Assembly (NCBI RefSeq): GCF_003945595.2
Contig: NW_024104365.1
Location: forward strand, 7,535,049 to 7,599,048
Origin: Pipra filicauda
Taxonomy: Eukaryota; Chordata; Aves; Passeriformes; Pipridae
Direction of reading: 5' to 3'
Length of the DNA stretch: 64,000 nt
Numbering within the stretch: position 1 is the stretch's first letter; each line of letters begins with the position of its first letter. The notes under the pieces were generated by a model, which ran no database searches, was not told the DNA's origin, and saw only the letters and a program-made list of their open reading frames with translations. Positions 36,036 through 46,850 of this stretch are shown in pieces. The position numbers and the translations under genes were made by a program.

Positions 36036-36229
36036 TTCCTAGTGGTCCTCCTCGCAAAGTCGAGGTAGAGGCTGTCAACTCTACTGCTGTTAAAGTGTCA
36101 TGGCGCTCACCTGTGCCCAATAAGCAGCATGGTCAGATCCGAGGATACCAGGTCCACTACGTAAGGATGGAAAATGGAGAGCCAAAGGGTCAACCCATGC
36201 TGAAGGACATCATGCTGGCTGATGCGCAG
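36036..36229 (+). CDS. PTPRD: PTPRD exon: first part of FN5
   Basis: 194 nt, phase 1 in and phase 0 out. Encodes (V)[16 protein letters not shown] through [10 protein letters not shown] to [11 protein letters not shown]. The core W is in VSWRSP and the C-strand tyrosines in GYQVHYV. One N-glycosylation sequon (N-S-T). Acceptor GTTGTTCCAG, donor CAG|GTAATT. The 27-nt exon or the 40232 exon can follow in frame. Confidence 0.96.
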
Positions 36230-38170
36230 GTAATTCGAGCCCTTTATGTTCTTTTCTAGGTCACAGTGAAGACATTTAATGTACCAGAGAGCTATCCAGA
36301 ACTGCCTTTTGTTGTTTGTGTGTGTTTTTTTCCTTTCTGTTTATCAGCCTACCTGCTAACATTTTTTGTCTCTGTTTTAAAAACGTTTTTTAGAACACTT
36401 ACATTTAAAGGTTCTTGGGCCAAATCTAGACACCTTCTTCTCTATTGGTCTACAACTAAATGCTAAGATGTGTCATTCTTCTGGTCCCCCTAAACCTAGA
36501 GACTGATGGACACCCTATACCTATTCTCTGAAGTTTTAAAGCGTCAGGGTGGTCTGACCCAGGTCACATTCAGTGTAGCAAATTGTGCACAGCCTGTTCC
36601 CCCCATGTGCTATTGCACTGTTTCAGTAGAGAGCCTAAAATCATTAGAAGCCTGTGTTAGCCCATTATTACAGTGTTTCTGTGATTAGCTTGTAGGCATC
36701 TCACCACACATTTCACAAGAAATGAATTTTCTTAATGCAACTGTATAAAACCACTGAGGTATTTATACTTTTTGTTATTCATATCGTAACTGTAATAAAA
36801 TTAGGAGCTTAGTTGAAATAGGCATGCAGTTATTTATATTGCAAAATTTTCCGTGTTTTAGAAATTATGAGATTATGAGGTGATGAAAACATCAAGTTTA
36901 AAAAGCTTCTCAAACTAGGATTTTACTAAGTGATGCAAGTGTTCTGTAAAGCTTAAGATTCCCAAAGCTTCTGGTACTGGAGGAGTCATCCTACATTGAA
37001 ACTGTTATCAAGTACACACCTCTCACTCCTAGCCCATGGTTTATGACTGGATTGACTGGAAATGAAATTATCAACCTAAATTAAAGAGTTAAATCTGCTT
37101 CCTAAGTATTTTATGTGAGTAAATATATGGGGGTTTTGCTTTTTTTTTTCCCTCCCAGTCTTAGTTCTAAATTTCAGTTCTGCAGAGACTTTTTTTGAGA
37201 ATAGATCTCCTACACCTGCATTTTACTGATGACCCTATTCTCAAAATACTGTCTCTGTGTCTGGACATCTTTGTTGCAGTTTTACCTGCCAGTACTTATT
37301 TAATTATTTTGCAAAACACGGTGTTCTTGCAGCTTAAATTCAGTGGAGAGAAAGATGAAAGTGGTTCAGGAAGCAGGAAGGGAAAGGGAAAAGGGAGAGG
37401 CAGTGGAAAAGGACATTCTAGTGTTAGTGTGATTTGGTTCTCCCCCTCCTTGCACAAATTTTTACTTTCATCCTCTCTGAGTTTAAACAGTTTTAAACAC
37501 TAGCAAGTTAGTAACTGGAGACTAGGTAAGATATTTGAGCCCAAATATTATAAAGGCAAAAGTTGTATTTCTTCTTTTGTCAAGTTTGGCTTTGACCTAC
37601 CTGTTTGCCATTGTTCCATGCTGGATAGTCAACTACCTTCTCTTCCTAACACTCCTTCCTGCCTGTCATACTCCTGTGATGCATGTCATCAGGGCTTGTG
37701 CAGGCGTGAAGACCCTGAGGTTAAAGTATCAGTGTGATTAGGTTTCAGGACTTAAAAATCCTACTAGTAATTTAAATAATGAGTTGCATTAATTTAGTAA
37801 ACTGAAACATATAGCCTGGTAACTTGGTTAACTAATCCAAGGTAACCTTTAATTCTGCCTTGGTAACTTTTAATACAAACTGTTATAAAATAATACTATG
37901 TGGTACAAGAGGATTCATTACTTCTTTCATTTGTCAAGGAAAGAGAAGTAGCTGATTTTTAGGGAAAGCAGAAACAGAATTAAAAATGTCCAACCTGATT
38001 TCATTAACCAAATTCCACGTAATTCTACACAATTAATTCAAACTGTAAACAATTTTTTGAGACATCTTTGATATTTATTTTACTATTAAGAAGAAAACTT
38101 TATCTCAACCAGGCTACAAATCTCCTTATTTCTTTTGTTTTTCCCTTCAACTTACTTTACTCTAAATCAG
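36230..38170 (+). other. intron between FN5 first part and the 27-nt exon
   Basis: 1941 nt of AT-rich intron. It includes a purine-rich stretch near 37345-37410 that makes a lysine/glycine/serine-rich chance frame. No repeat family or exon was recognised. Confidence 0.85.
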
Positions 38171-38197
38171 TGGGAATATGATGATACTACTGAACAT
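38171..38197 (+). CDS. PTPRD: PTPRD 27-nt mini-exon in FN5
   Basis: TGG GAA TAT GAT GAT ACT ACT GAA CAT, phase 0 at both ends, encoding Trp-Glu-Tyr-Asp-Asp-Thr-Thr-Glu-His. Acceptor ACTCTAAATCAG, donor GTAAGTAG. It lies between ADAQ and EMIISGL within FN5. LAR-family genes have a nine-residue alternative insert at this place (called LASE-c in LAR, meC in some papers), so it is probably a cassette exon. Unlike the three Ig microexons it has no TGC in the last 60 nt of the upstream intron, so its regulation may differ. Inclusion is inferred. Confidence 0.9.
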
Positions 38198-40231
38198 GTA
38201 AGTAGTTTTTGACTGGGCAGAAAAACATTGTGGGTTTGGTTTGGGATTTTCTTTTTATTGCTTGTTTGCTTGTAGCATCGTTCTAATTTTTTGGGCTTTT
38301 TTTGGGGTATTTTTTTGTGTTTGGTTTTGGTTTGGGTTTTTTTGTCATTGCACAAACGCATGCTCCTAACTTCAAAGGTTTTTTTTTATGACACTTTTTT
38401 GGTTTATTTTTTTCTTTTCCCAGGGAGAGAGGGTTACTGTTGCTTGCTTATTTTGAGGTTTAGCATGATGCCAAAATGTACAGCACTGGTTTGTGTTTTC
38501 ATCTTTTTGATGGCTGTCACTAAGTTTGCCTCACAATTTCTTGTTTGTAAGGTGTTAGAAAAATAAAACAAAAGTGGTTCAGAGTTGCATACCAATCCTT
38601 GTATTTTTCTGTATTCATTTTAAGGTTAACAGGTTTTTTGTGTAACTGAAGTCAGTTGTGCTTTCTTTTGGTTAAAATAAATGTGTGCTATCAGAAAAGC
38701 CACATGCCATGCACTGTTTATGCCTGAGTAATAAGGCTTGCTGTATCCAAGTCACACTTTTAAACATGCAGTCATATCTCTTACACCATGAAGAACTGAT
38801 TGTTTTAGGTGAGGCTAATATCTTCCTCACTGCTTTGGTTTTGTGGTTTTTGGGGGTTTTATGCCTTTTAGTTTAATTCTGTTAATATCAGGTGCAGTTT
38901 CCTTATGAAAGATGTGAAGTCCGTCTTACTGATTTTGGTCTAAAGGGTCAATTAAATTCTGAGATAGAGTCTAAGGAGGGGATTTTTTGGTAGTAATTTT
39001 TTGTTGGAGCTACTTTGCCCATTCATTCTAATCATTGCCTTGTTTATTCTATATTGCTGATAACTGATTGTAAATACAATGTTGAATTCCAATCACATGT
39101 TTAGTAAGCTCATACCCACTGTCTTGAGAAATTCATGTACTAACCATAATTTTTATATTAACTTTTCATAGCTATTGCATCTGAGGGGTGTGTGATTGCA
39201 CATTTGCCATTTATTCTCGGTGTGCAAATACACCATCTCTCTGGCAGTATTGAAATTTAGTGTAAGTTCATTCAGGCATCTGGAAATGCAAAGGAATAGT
39301 CCAGTGCTTACAGGCTAGAAGCTGGGAACTTAAAGCCAGTCAGCTGTCTTCAAATACTGTCCCTTTATATTTGCATATAAATTTTTTTTGTATAATGCAT
39401 GTCAAGACTTAGTCCTCTTATTGCCCTTATAGCATGACATAAGTTTAGTGCATTCCTGTTGGTTCACCCTTCACCATCTTCTGTGTGCATATATGTACGT
39501 GTGTGCACACATGTGAAAAGGATCCCCCCTTGCTGTGATACTTGCAGTTCGATCTTGTTGCTGTTCATTTGTACTAGCAGAAGAGCTACTTCTATTGTAG
39601 CTGCTGTTGTTTGTTTGAGGGCCATCAGATGTATCCTCTGACCAGATTTTTAATGCTGTTCTAGGTAGTTCCTTTAGAGCTGAAGAGGGAGTTGTTTCTG
39701 AAGTCCTTTGAGAAATTTAGAGGCATAGTCCAACCAGTGACACAGGGTGCAATGAAAATAGTAAGGCTTCCTTGTTCAACTAAACCATCATTACTGACAG
39801 TGTGCGGATATAAATGCAACACTTTTCTTACTAGGCAGTTTAGAACTATATCAGTGATATCCTGTGAATGACTAAGTGAAACTGAGTTTCTCATGTCTAC
39901 ATATGCATGCATTTCACAGCGTCAGTAGTATTGCTTATGCAAGATATTTCAGACGACTTTATTCACTGTTCACACCACTAAGCCTTTGGCCTTTTTCTTT
40001 AAACTACCTGAGGCATACTATTTGGATGTATGCTGTCTTTCATTGCTTAAGTGAGTGACACGTTTTGCATTATGAAGTATTTCACACAGAACAGCAAATG
40101 CTTGCTATCACTGCCAGTAGCTCAAATATATACATGCTGTGTGTAATATAAAGGGGGGTTCTGAAGGATTCCATACTCTCTTGGCAAATAATCTGTTTTT
40201 AATTCATTTTTCTTGTTCTGTTTCATCTTAG
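38198..40231 (+). other. intron between the 27-nt exon and FN5 second part
   Basis: 2034 nt, starting with a T/G-rich low-complexity tract (38228-38345). The remainder is AT-rich with no recognised exon or repeat family. Confidence 0.85.
38228..38345. repeat. T/G-rich low-complexity tract
   Basis: Repeated GGTTTGG, GGGG and T-run units such as TTTGGTTTTGGTTTGGG, beginning 31 nt after the 27-nt exon. On RNA the spaced GG/GGG runs might form weak two-layer quadruplexes; this is only a possibility. Confidence 0.8.
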
Positions 40232-40349
40232 GAAATGATAATTTCTGGGCTTCAGCCTGAAACTACGTACTCTTTCACTGTGACAGCCTATACAACGAAA
40301 GGTGATGGAGCACGCAGCAAGCCCAAACTCGTATCTACTACTGGTGCAG
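40232..40349 (+). CDS. PTPRD: PTPRD exon: second part of FN5
   Basis: 118 nt, phase 0 in and phase 1 out. Encodes [15 protein letters not shown] through [13 protein letters not shown] to LVSTTGA. The L-x-P-x-T-x-Y motif and the F-strand VTAYT complete FN5. Acceptor TTTCATCTTAG, donor GCAG|GTAATA. Confidence 0.96.
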
Positions 40350-43300
40350 GTAATATTTATACACACATTAATCTCTAAGTGAATCCTTTGACTTTTTCTG
40401 CTAGTGTTTTGCTCCTATTATTTGGAAGTCTCCTGTTGTGTGAGAAGTGTTTCCAGGACATAGCATTTTCTGTTTCAGGATTTGACCCTTTATTTATTTA
40501 GATAAAAACAGAACCCCCTTTATCCCTCTCAATTCAAGATGGGCCACTTTATAGTTTTTAGTAACTCTTCCATTATGATTGGTGTCTTCTTGGAGAGGAA
40601 AAGATAGAAAGTCAGAGCTGAGAAGGATATTTGAAAAATTTGTGAGGGGCTCTCCTGCTCTTCATGAGAGCAGCAGTGCTGCTGACTGTCAGTGAAAACA
40701 TTGAAAGAACGTAACTCCTTGACAGTCACAACTTATCTCAGAAGAATGTGATTATAAAGCAGAGAACTGGAAAACAAAATGAAAGTTGATCCTGTAAAAC
40801 CCCGAAACCCATATTGATTGATGGGTAATTTAAGGCACAAACTGAGGCAAAATACACCGTGCCACTGTGTTCAGTCTGCATTAGATCACAAGTGGTACTA
40901 GATGGTGGATATCTGACTGCATAATCAGTTCAGCAGTTAGCACTGGGATGAACTAAATTGCTTTCAGATGAGGAACAATGTTTTTTTTTAACTTAAAGTT
41001 AAACGCTTCGCTGTGGCACCGCTTAACCAATTGATGCCACCACAGCTTTAGTGTGGTGTTCACCTACAATTGTTCCAGTCTGTAGGTATGAAGATTTTAG
41101 GTATGTAGGTAATATTCATTTTAGGGGGGTTGTAGTGCAGCCATTAAGGATATTCCATAACAATCACATGTAGCTCCATTACAAGCTCTCTTAATAACAG
41201 TTATGCTAATTGTTTATGCTATGTTTATGCTAATAGATAAAGTCCAAAAGGCATATGTATTTGTATTTATAGTGACTGACTCCATTTTTAAAACCATCAC
41301 TGAATGTAGAACACGTCTTGTGTTAATATGAAAAACATGTATATCTTTGTCTCATTAGCTTCCTTGGAAAAATCTCAGTCCTGATGGCTAGATATATAAT
41401 ATAGTTTCATTTCAAATTTTAGAATACCTTGTAGTCATTGCTCTTGGCTAATGCTGAAACTTACCCTCTAATTTCTTATCTTTCCTGGATTCTCATAGTC
41501 TGGGTAAAAAAAATGATATATACCTCTTGCTTGCATTTGAACTTGATTTAAGAAAAAGGCACTTAATCCATTATTCTTTTTTAGGTTTGGTTCCCAATTT
41601 AAATAAACACAATTATATAAATTATAATTTGATTAATTTCTAGACATAAACATAGGGTATGCAAACGTGCTTGCAAAATTTAATGCTTCACTGCATTTAA
41701 TCCTTATTGACTATGCATGTTTCACTCTTCCAAGATCCCTGACGCTTCTACTTTAAAAAGACGGAAAAAAATCTCATATCCCATATAAACCTGAGTGACT
41801 GAAGAGCAGTAGAGAATCAGAGGCATGTCTATAAATGTAATACATATTACACTGTTCTGGCTGTTTGTTTAACCCTTTGGAAAAGTGATGTTTGTTCTTC
41901 GTATGTAGGATAACAGCTAGATACCATTTTGCTGCTTTGTATATGCCAGATTGTATGGACATCTATTCACTTGGTGGTACAGCTTGCTGTGGTTGAGCTC
42001 TTTTTGTAAAGAAAATTCATATGCAGATTTTTGAAAAAGAAGACATTAAATATAGTTAGTACCAAGAGTTTCTTGCTCACTGTCTTTCTATGAGAATACT
42101 TCACACAAGTGAGGGAATGATGCATTAATACCAAGTGATTGTAGGTCCTTCTGTTCTCTTTGAGCTTGCCTTTGATTTCTTTTTTTTCTGAAACGGGGCT
42201 ATTCAAATACAACAATAAAGCACATACAAGGTCTGACTCTCTAGTCTTAACTTTTAAAGTTTGAAGTCAGATGTATTAGAATGACTAAGATTATATCCAT
42301 AGGAGATATGAAAAGAGAATAGATGTCTAAACATTTACTGGAGAAGCTTGTGATCTGTAGGCTATTCAGATAATAAGTAACTATTTAGCTGTGTCCAGTT
42401 AGTGATAGAAAAGCTTAATTTACATTTTTAGACAGGAAAAATTCACCAAATATAAGTAAGCCTACAGTACAGTAACTCAGTTATTAGTAAAGTCACTCAG
42501 TCATTAGTAAAGTATAGTAAATGCTGTTACTATTTTCGCTTCGAAGTGTGTATTTTTTCTTATATTAAATTTCCTTTCCTTGTTATTGAAATCAGATGGA
42601 AGAAAAAATGCTACTGAACATTTCTAAATCAAAGTACTTGAAAATTTTAAATTACTTGGGGCAAAAGTTAAAAAATATGTGATTAATAAGACCTTGATAA
42701 AAATGAAGACTTCCTAGGCAGTGATGTCATACAATTTTTATGAAGTTTTTAGTCAGACCTTTAATTTCTGAGTCACAGCAGTCTCTCCTCTAGAAGGCTG
42801 AAGGAGTTTTTATTCTTTTTGTGTGACCTCTTCTGTTCTTTCCTGTGCTACATTAGTGTCAATAATAGTTGTAATGCAGTGAAAAATCTGGCCTGCAAAA
42901 GACCTTCGCAGCCTTTTATTTGTTTCATAAAGGCTTGTAATTATCAATGAGGAAAATTCAGAACTAATCAGGTAGATATTCTTTACACACCAGAAGGTGT
43001 GGGAAAAAATTCATAAGATTCCTGGGAATAAGGCTGCCAAATGAACTAGAGATTTAAAATTAAGGTTATTTGGAAAATTTATATAAAACCTATCTATAAT
43101 TCTTATGAAATTAGAAGCAATGTCATGATTTATGACAGATGTAATGAGAAAGGAGCTTACTAAATGCAGAATTTTCTTCAAGGCATGCCATTCTTCCAGC
43201 CTTATTCCTAATTCATTACGGGGTGGTAGTCAGAACTTCTGACAATAACAGTCTGATTTGCTGGGTGCCTAAGAACTGAAGATGAGTAATAAAATCTATT

Positions 43301-44583
43301 GAAGTGTTTAAATACAGGAACCAGAGCTCACAGTGCAGCAGTTACATTCATGTGGGAAGGCTTGAAATGCGGATGAAGCTAATTAGTCTTCATTGAAGAT
43401 AACATCAGTGTCCTACCACTCCCAAAGTTATTCTAGTCTCTTGACCTGTCAGGCATTGGTACACAATGAGTACCAAATTTCTAAATAGTTATGGGTGTGT
43501 TTCAAACAAGTCATTGTAATAGAAACAGACTATGTTGAAATAAAAATATTAATGAAAATATCAATGAATTGTATATAAATGGATATGAATAAATTAAAAT
43601 TAATTACTCAATTAAATAGGAAGAGTAAATGAGAGCAATTGATATTGAGACTCCAAAAATGTACACTGTATAAGCTGTGTAATGAGATTTCTGTCTCTAT
43701 TAGGACTAACTCGATCCTCTAGACTGAATGTCCTTGACAAACTTGCAGTCTGAACTTCTCTGAAAGACAAATCAGCAGTGGGTCTCAATTAAGAATGTGA
43801 GTGTATTTGGTGTGCAGGTTAAGAAGAGCTGCCAATTTAGTCTTCTTCAGAAGAAATCCAGTTCATGTGCACCAAGACCATTCTGGAAAATAAATCATAC
43901 ATGATAAGCCAGGACAGTCAAAAAATTAAATGTCAACCTGTGCTACCTCTTCAAGCTGAAACAGCCTATGCTGGAGGTGATTTTCGTATGGAAAGTAGGG
44001 TTCTATCATATGTAGTAATGATTCTTGAGAAGGTGGTTGTTCTGACTTCCCTTCTACCACATTTTAACTATCAATATTAAAAATCATGTTAGATATATAT
44101 TTAAAATTATGTGAGATATATCTAGAAACCTGTAATTTCTTCATTATTATTATTACTACTATTATTATAATTCTTTATTTCCCTATTTATAGGAAATGCC
44201 TTGGATTAAATTAATGAAAACTTATGACAAGGGGTTTTTTTTCAAGAAAGGATTTGTAATTGAGACAGAACCATGCATAAGAAGTCTGCCTGAAGTTTTA
44301 CTTCTTGATTTGTGTTCCTAGGTCCTGTGTCTCTGAATGTTCACTGTATTTAGAAATAATGGTAGGGGAAGAAGACAAAAAATCAGTAAACGTCTCCACT
44401 GTTGCAGTTCATTATACTGTATGACTTAATAGTGTGGGAGGCAGACATTATTTCTTCCATAAGACAGTGGAGCTAAGAGTGAGGAAAGAGAAAATGTATC
44501 CCTATTCCTGCTAAAACTAGCCTCAAGAATTGTACATGAAATTTTGTTTCTATTTATCATCTTTAAATAACATTGTGCTACAG
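40350..44583 (+). other. intron between FN5 and FN6
   Basis: 4234 nt, AT-rich. A partial 20-nt duplication (42475-42514, TCAGTTATTAGTAAAGTCAC then TCAGTCATTAGTAAAGT) and an ATT/ACT tract (44148-44172) are visible. No CR1 copy or exon was recognised. Confidence 0.82.
44148..44172. repeat. (ATT)n/(ACT)n short simple repeat
   Basis: ATTATTATTACTACTATTATT-type trinucleotide run in the FN5-FN6 intron. Confidence 0.85.
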
Positions 44584-45171
44584 TTCCAGGCAAACCTCGG
44601 CTTGTGATTAGCCACACACAGATGAACACGGCTCTAATTCAGTGGCATCCTCCTGTGGAAACTTTTGGCCCACTGCAGGGTTATCGCCTGAAGTTTGGTC
44701 GCAAAGACGTGGATACATATACAACCATGGAGTTCTCGGAGAAGGAAGATCACTTCACGGCCACAGACATTCACAAAGGAGCTTCTTATGTCTTCAGGCT
44801 GTCAGCTAGAAATAAAGTGGGCTTTGGGGAGGAGATGGTTAAAGAGATTTCTGTTCCTGAAGAGGTACCCAGTGGATTTCCCCAAAATCTCCACTCGGAA
44901 AGCTCTACTTCTACATCAGTTCAATTAACTTGGCAGATGCCGCTCTTGGCAGAGAGAAATGGCATTATCACCAAATATACCATCTTGTACAGAGATATCA
45001 ATGTTGCTTACCAGCCAGTTGAACTCCCTGTTGTTCCTGCTGATACCACTATGACACTTTCTGGCTTAAAACCAGATACCACATATGATGTAAAAGTACG
45101 TGCCCACACAAGCAAAGGGCCTGGTCCATATAGTCCAAGTGTCCAGTTCAGGACACTACCCGTGGATCAAG
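44584..45171 (+). CDS. PTPRD: PTPRD exon: FN6 and FN7
   Basis: 588 nt, phase 1 at both ends. FN6 runs from (V)[14 protein letters not shown] to ISVPEE, with IQWHPPV, GYRLKFG and [16 protein letters not shown]7 runs from [14 protein letters not shown] to RTLPVDQ, with [16 protein letters not shown] and [14 protein letters not shown]. Acceptor GTGCTACAG, donor CAAG|GTAGGA. As with FN1-FN2, two full repeats share one exon. A loop in FN7 ([14 protein letters not shown]) appears to differ from the mammalian protein more than the surrounding strands. Confidence 0.97.
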
Positions 45172-45603
45172 GTAGGATTTGTCTGCTTATGGCGTTGACC
45201 TTTAAAGGAGTATCGGTCTTTGGATATCAATGGTTTTGAAGGTATAAATAAAACTGACCAGCCCATTCATAAAAATAGGTTCATCAAACACAAAAGGTAA
45301 AGTATGTAAATCTTAATATCTTTTGGATGCCTTAGAATTCAATTGTCCCTTGCCAAGAAAGTTCTGGCTAACATCTCCACAATTTTTTCAGGTAAGGAAA
45401 ATGTGCGTATTGGGTTGTCACTAAATAAGAGTGAGAGTGAGTTTAAATATGATCTTTAAATATGAACAGACAGGTAGGAGAATTGAATCCTTGTTTGTTT
45501 TTGACCTAAATGGAAAGCTAATAGTCCCAAGTAGCAGTGGAAATATGGCAAGATCTAAGCACCAAGATGTTGTTTATATACATTGTTTCTTTTTTTCCAG
45601 CAG
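45172..45603 (+). other. intron between FN7 and FN8, ending in a tandem acceptor
   Basis: 432 nt. The 3' end reads TTTTTTTCCAGCAG, so two AG acceptors lie 3 nt apart (AG at 45599-45600 and 45602-45603). No other feature was recognised. Confidence 0.85.
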
Positions 45604-45701
45604 TGTTTGCAAAAAATTTTCATGTTAAAGCAGTAATGAAGACTTCTGTTTTGCTGTCCTGGGAAATTCCAGAAAACTACAATTCAGCCTTGCCTTTCAA
45701 A
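45604..45701 (+). CDS. PTPRD: PTPRD exon: first part of FN8 (NAGNAG acceptor)
   Basis: 98 nt, phase 1 in and phase 0 out. Encodes (V)[15 protein letters not shown] through [10 protein letters not shown] to SALPFK. I chose the start after the second AG because it gives VDQ-VFAKNF, the form known for PTPRD. Use of the first AG (exon from 45601) would give VDQ-AVFAKNF, one extra alanine. Donor AAA|GTAAGT. The core tryptophan is in LLSWEIP. It can also be joined from the FN3 exon in frame. Confidence 0.94.
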
Positions 45702-46596
45702 GTAAGTTACTTTCCATTTGTACAAGAGAAAATAACAGAAACTAGAGGATGTCTTTCACCTGATTAAGTAGCTTACTAAATATGGAGATTTTTCTTGGTG
45801 TCAGTTTGGCTCTGTTTAAGATTGCATACTAATCAGCAGTGCTACTGTTAAATTTAGTCATACGGCAACATGACTTTTCCACTATTGTGGCACTGTTTCC
45901 AAGTCAGGCTCATACTGGTTAATATGCATGATGAGAACACCTTGCTAATTTGTAGTTCATCGCTAAAATATTTTAAAGAAAACAGTGAAAGAAAATAATA
46001 ATTTTCTTCCTATTTTTTTAATCTGTATTGACTGCAATTGAATACCATTTTGTTTTTTCCCTCCTCACATTTACAACACCACATTTTCACTTTACAACTC
46101 TTTTGTTCCACTAACTATAACATTAGCCAGATACAGAGACTTAGTGTAACATGCAGTCTACCTGGGAATTTGATCTGTATCATTCTTAATGTCTGTGTCA
46201 TCTCAGGCATTGGCAACTGCAGAACAGTATTTTATGAACTAAATTGCAAAAACCTTTCTAAATAAGGACTGTGAGTGAAGAAGTCAAGGTATCTTTAACA
46301 AGAATGCCTTGCTATAATTTCTGTGTTCAAGCAGAGCTAGTTACTTTGAAAAAGTGAAGTTGGATTTTAGGAGTACTCACATTGCTCTAGATTAATGTAG
46401 TTCTTTTTTTTTTTTCCCTAAAAGTGAGAAGTTTAATTGCCATAGTGAATTCGGTACTATTTTAGAACCTAAAATGCCCTTTTTTAACTTTCATTTTAAA
46501 TTTATAGCTAGGTCCATTCCTGAATTCAGTGTGACAGCAGTATTTGCCTTGTCTTAGTAATGAAAACCACCTTCAATTTAATGTGTATTAACTTAG
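45702..46596 (+). other. intron splitting FN8
   Basis: 895 nt of AT-rich intron with a T-run near 46400-46420. The acceptor AACTTAG has a weak pyrimidine tract. Nothing else was recognised. Confidence 0.85.
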
Positions 46597-46850
46597 ATCC
46601 TTTATGATGATGGGAAAATGGAGGTTGATGGACGTGCTACTCAAAAGCTGATCACTAACTTGAAGCCAGAGACATCATACTCATTTGTGCTGACAAACAG
46701 AGGAAATAGTGCTGGGGGTCTTCAGCACAGAGTGACAGCAAAAACTGCACCAGATGTGCTTCGCACCAAGCCAGTCTTCATCGGAAAGACCAACTTAGAT
46801 GGCATGATAACTGTGGAACTTCCAAAAGTACCCTCAAATGAGAATATAAA
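46597..46850 (+). CDS. PTPRD: PTPRD exon: rest of FN8 and start of membrane-proximal region
   Basis: 254 nt, phase 0 in and phase 2 out. Encodes [18 protein letters not shown], then [16 protein letters not shown], then [13 protein letters not shown], which ends FN8. [18 protein letters not shown] through PSNENIK starts the conserved membrane-proximal segment. As I recall the mammalian protein, GKM is followed by VEEVDG; here it is EVDG, two residues shorter. Acceptor AACTTAG, donor AAA|GTGAGT. The split AA|A lysine codon is completed by the next exon. Confidence 0.95.

Noticed and set aside
37195..37503. Frame with GSGSRKGKGKGRGSGKG-like basic stretch, suggesting a nuclear-localisation exon
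   Set aside because: Purine-rich intron sequence; it lies in the FN5 intron and inserting it would break the known FN5 fold.
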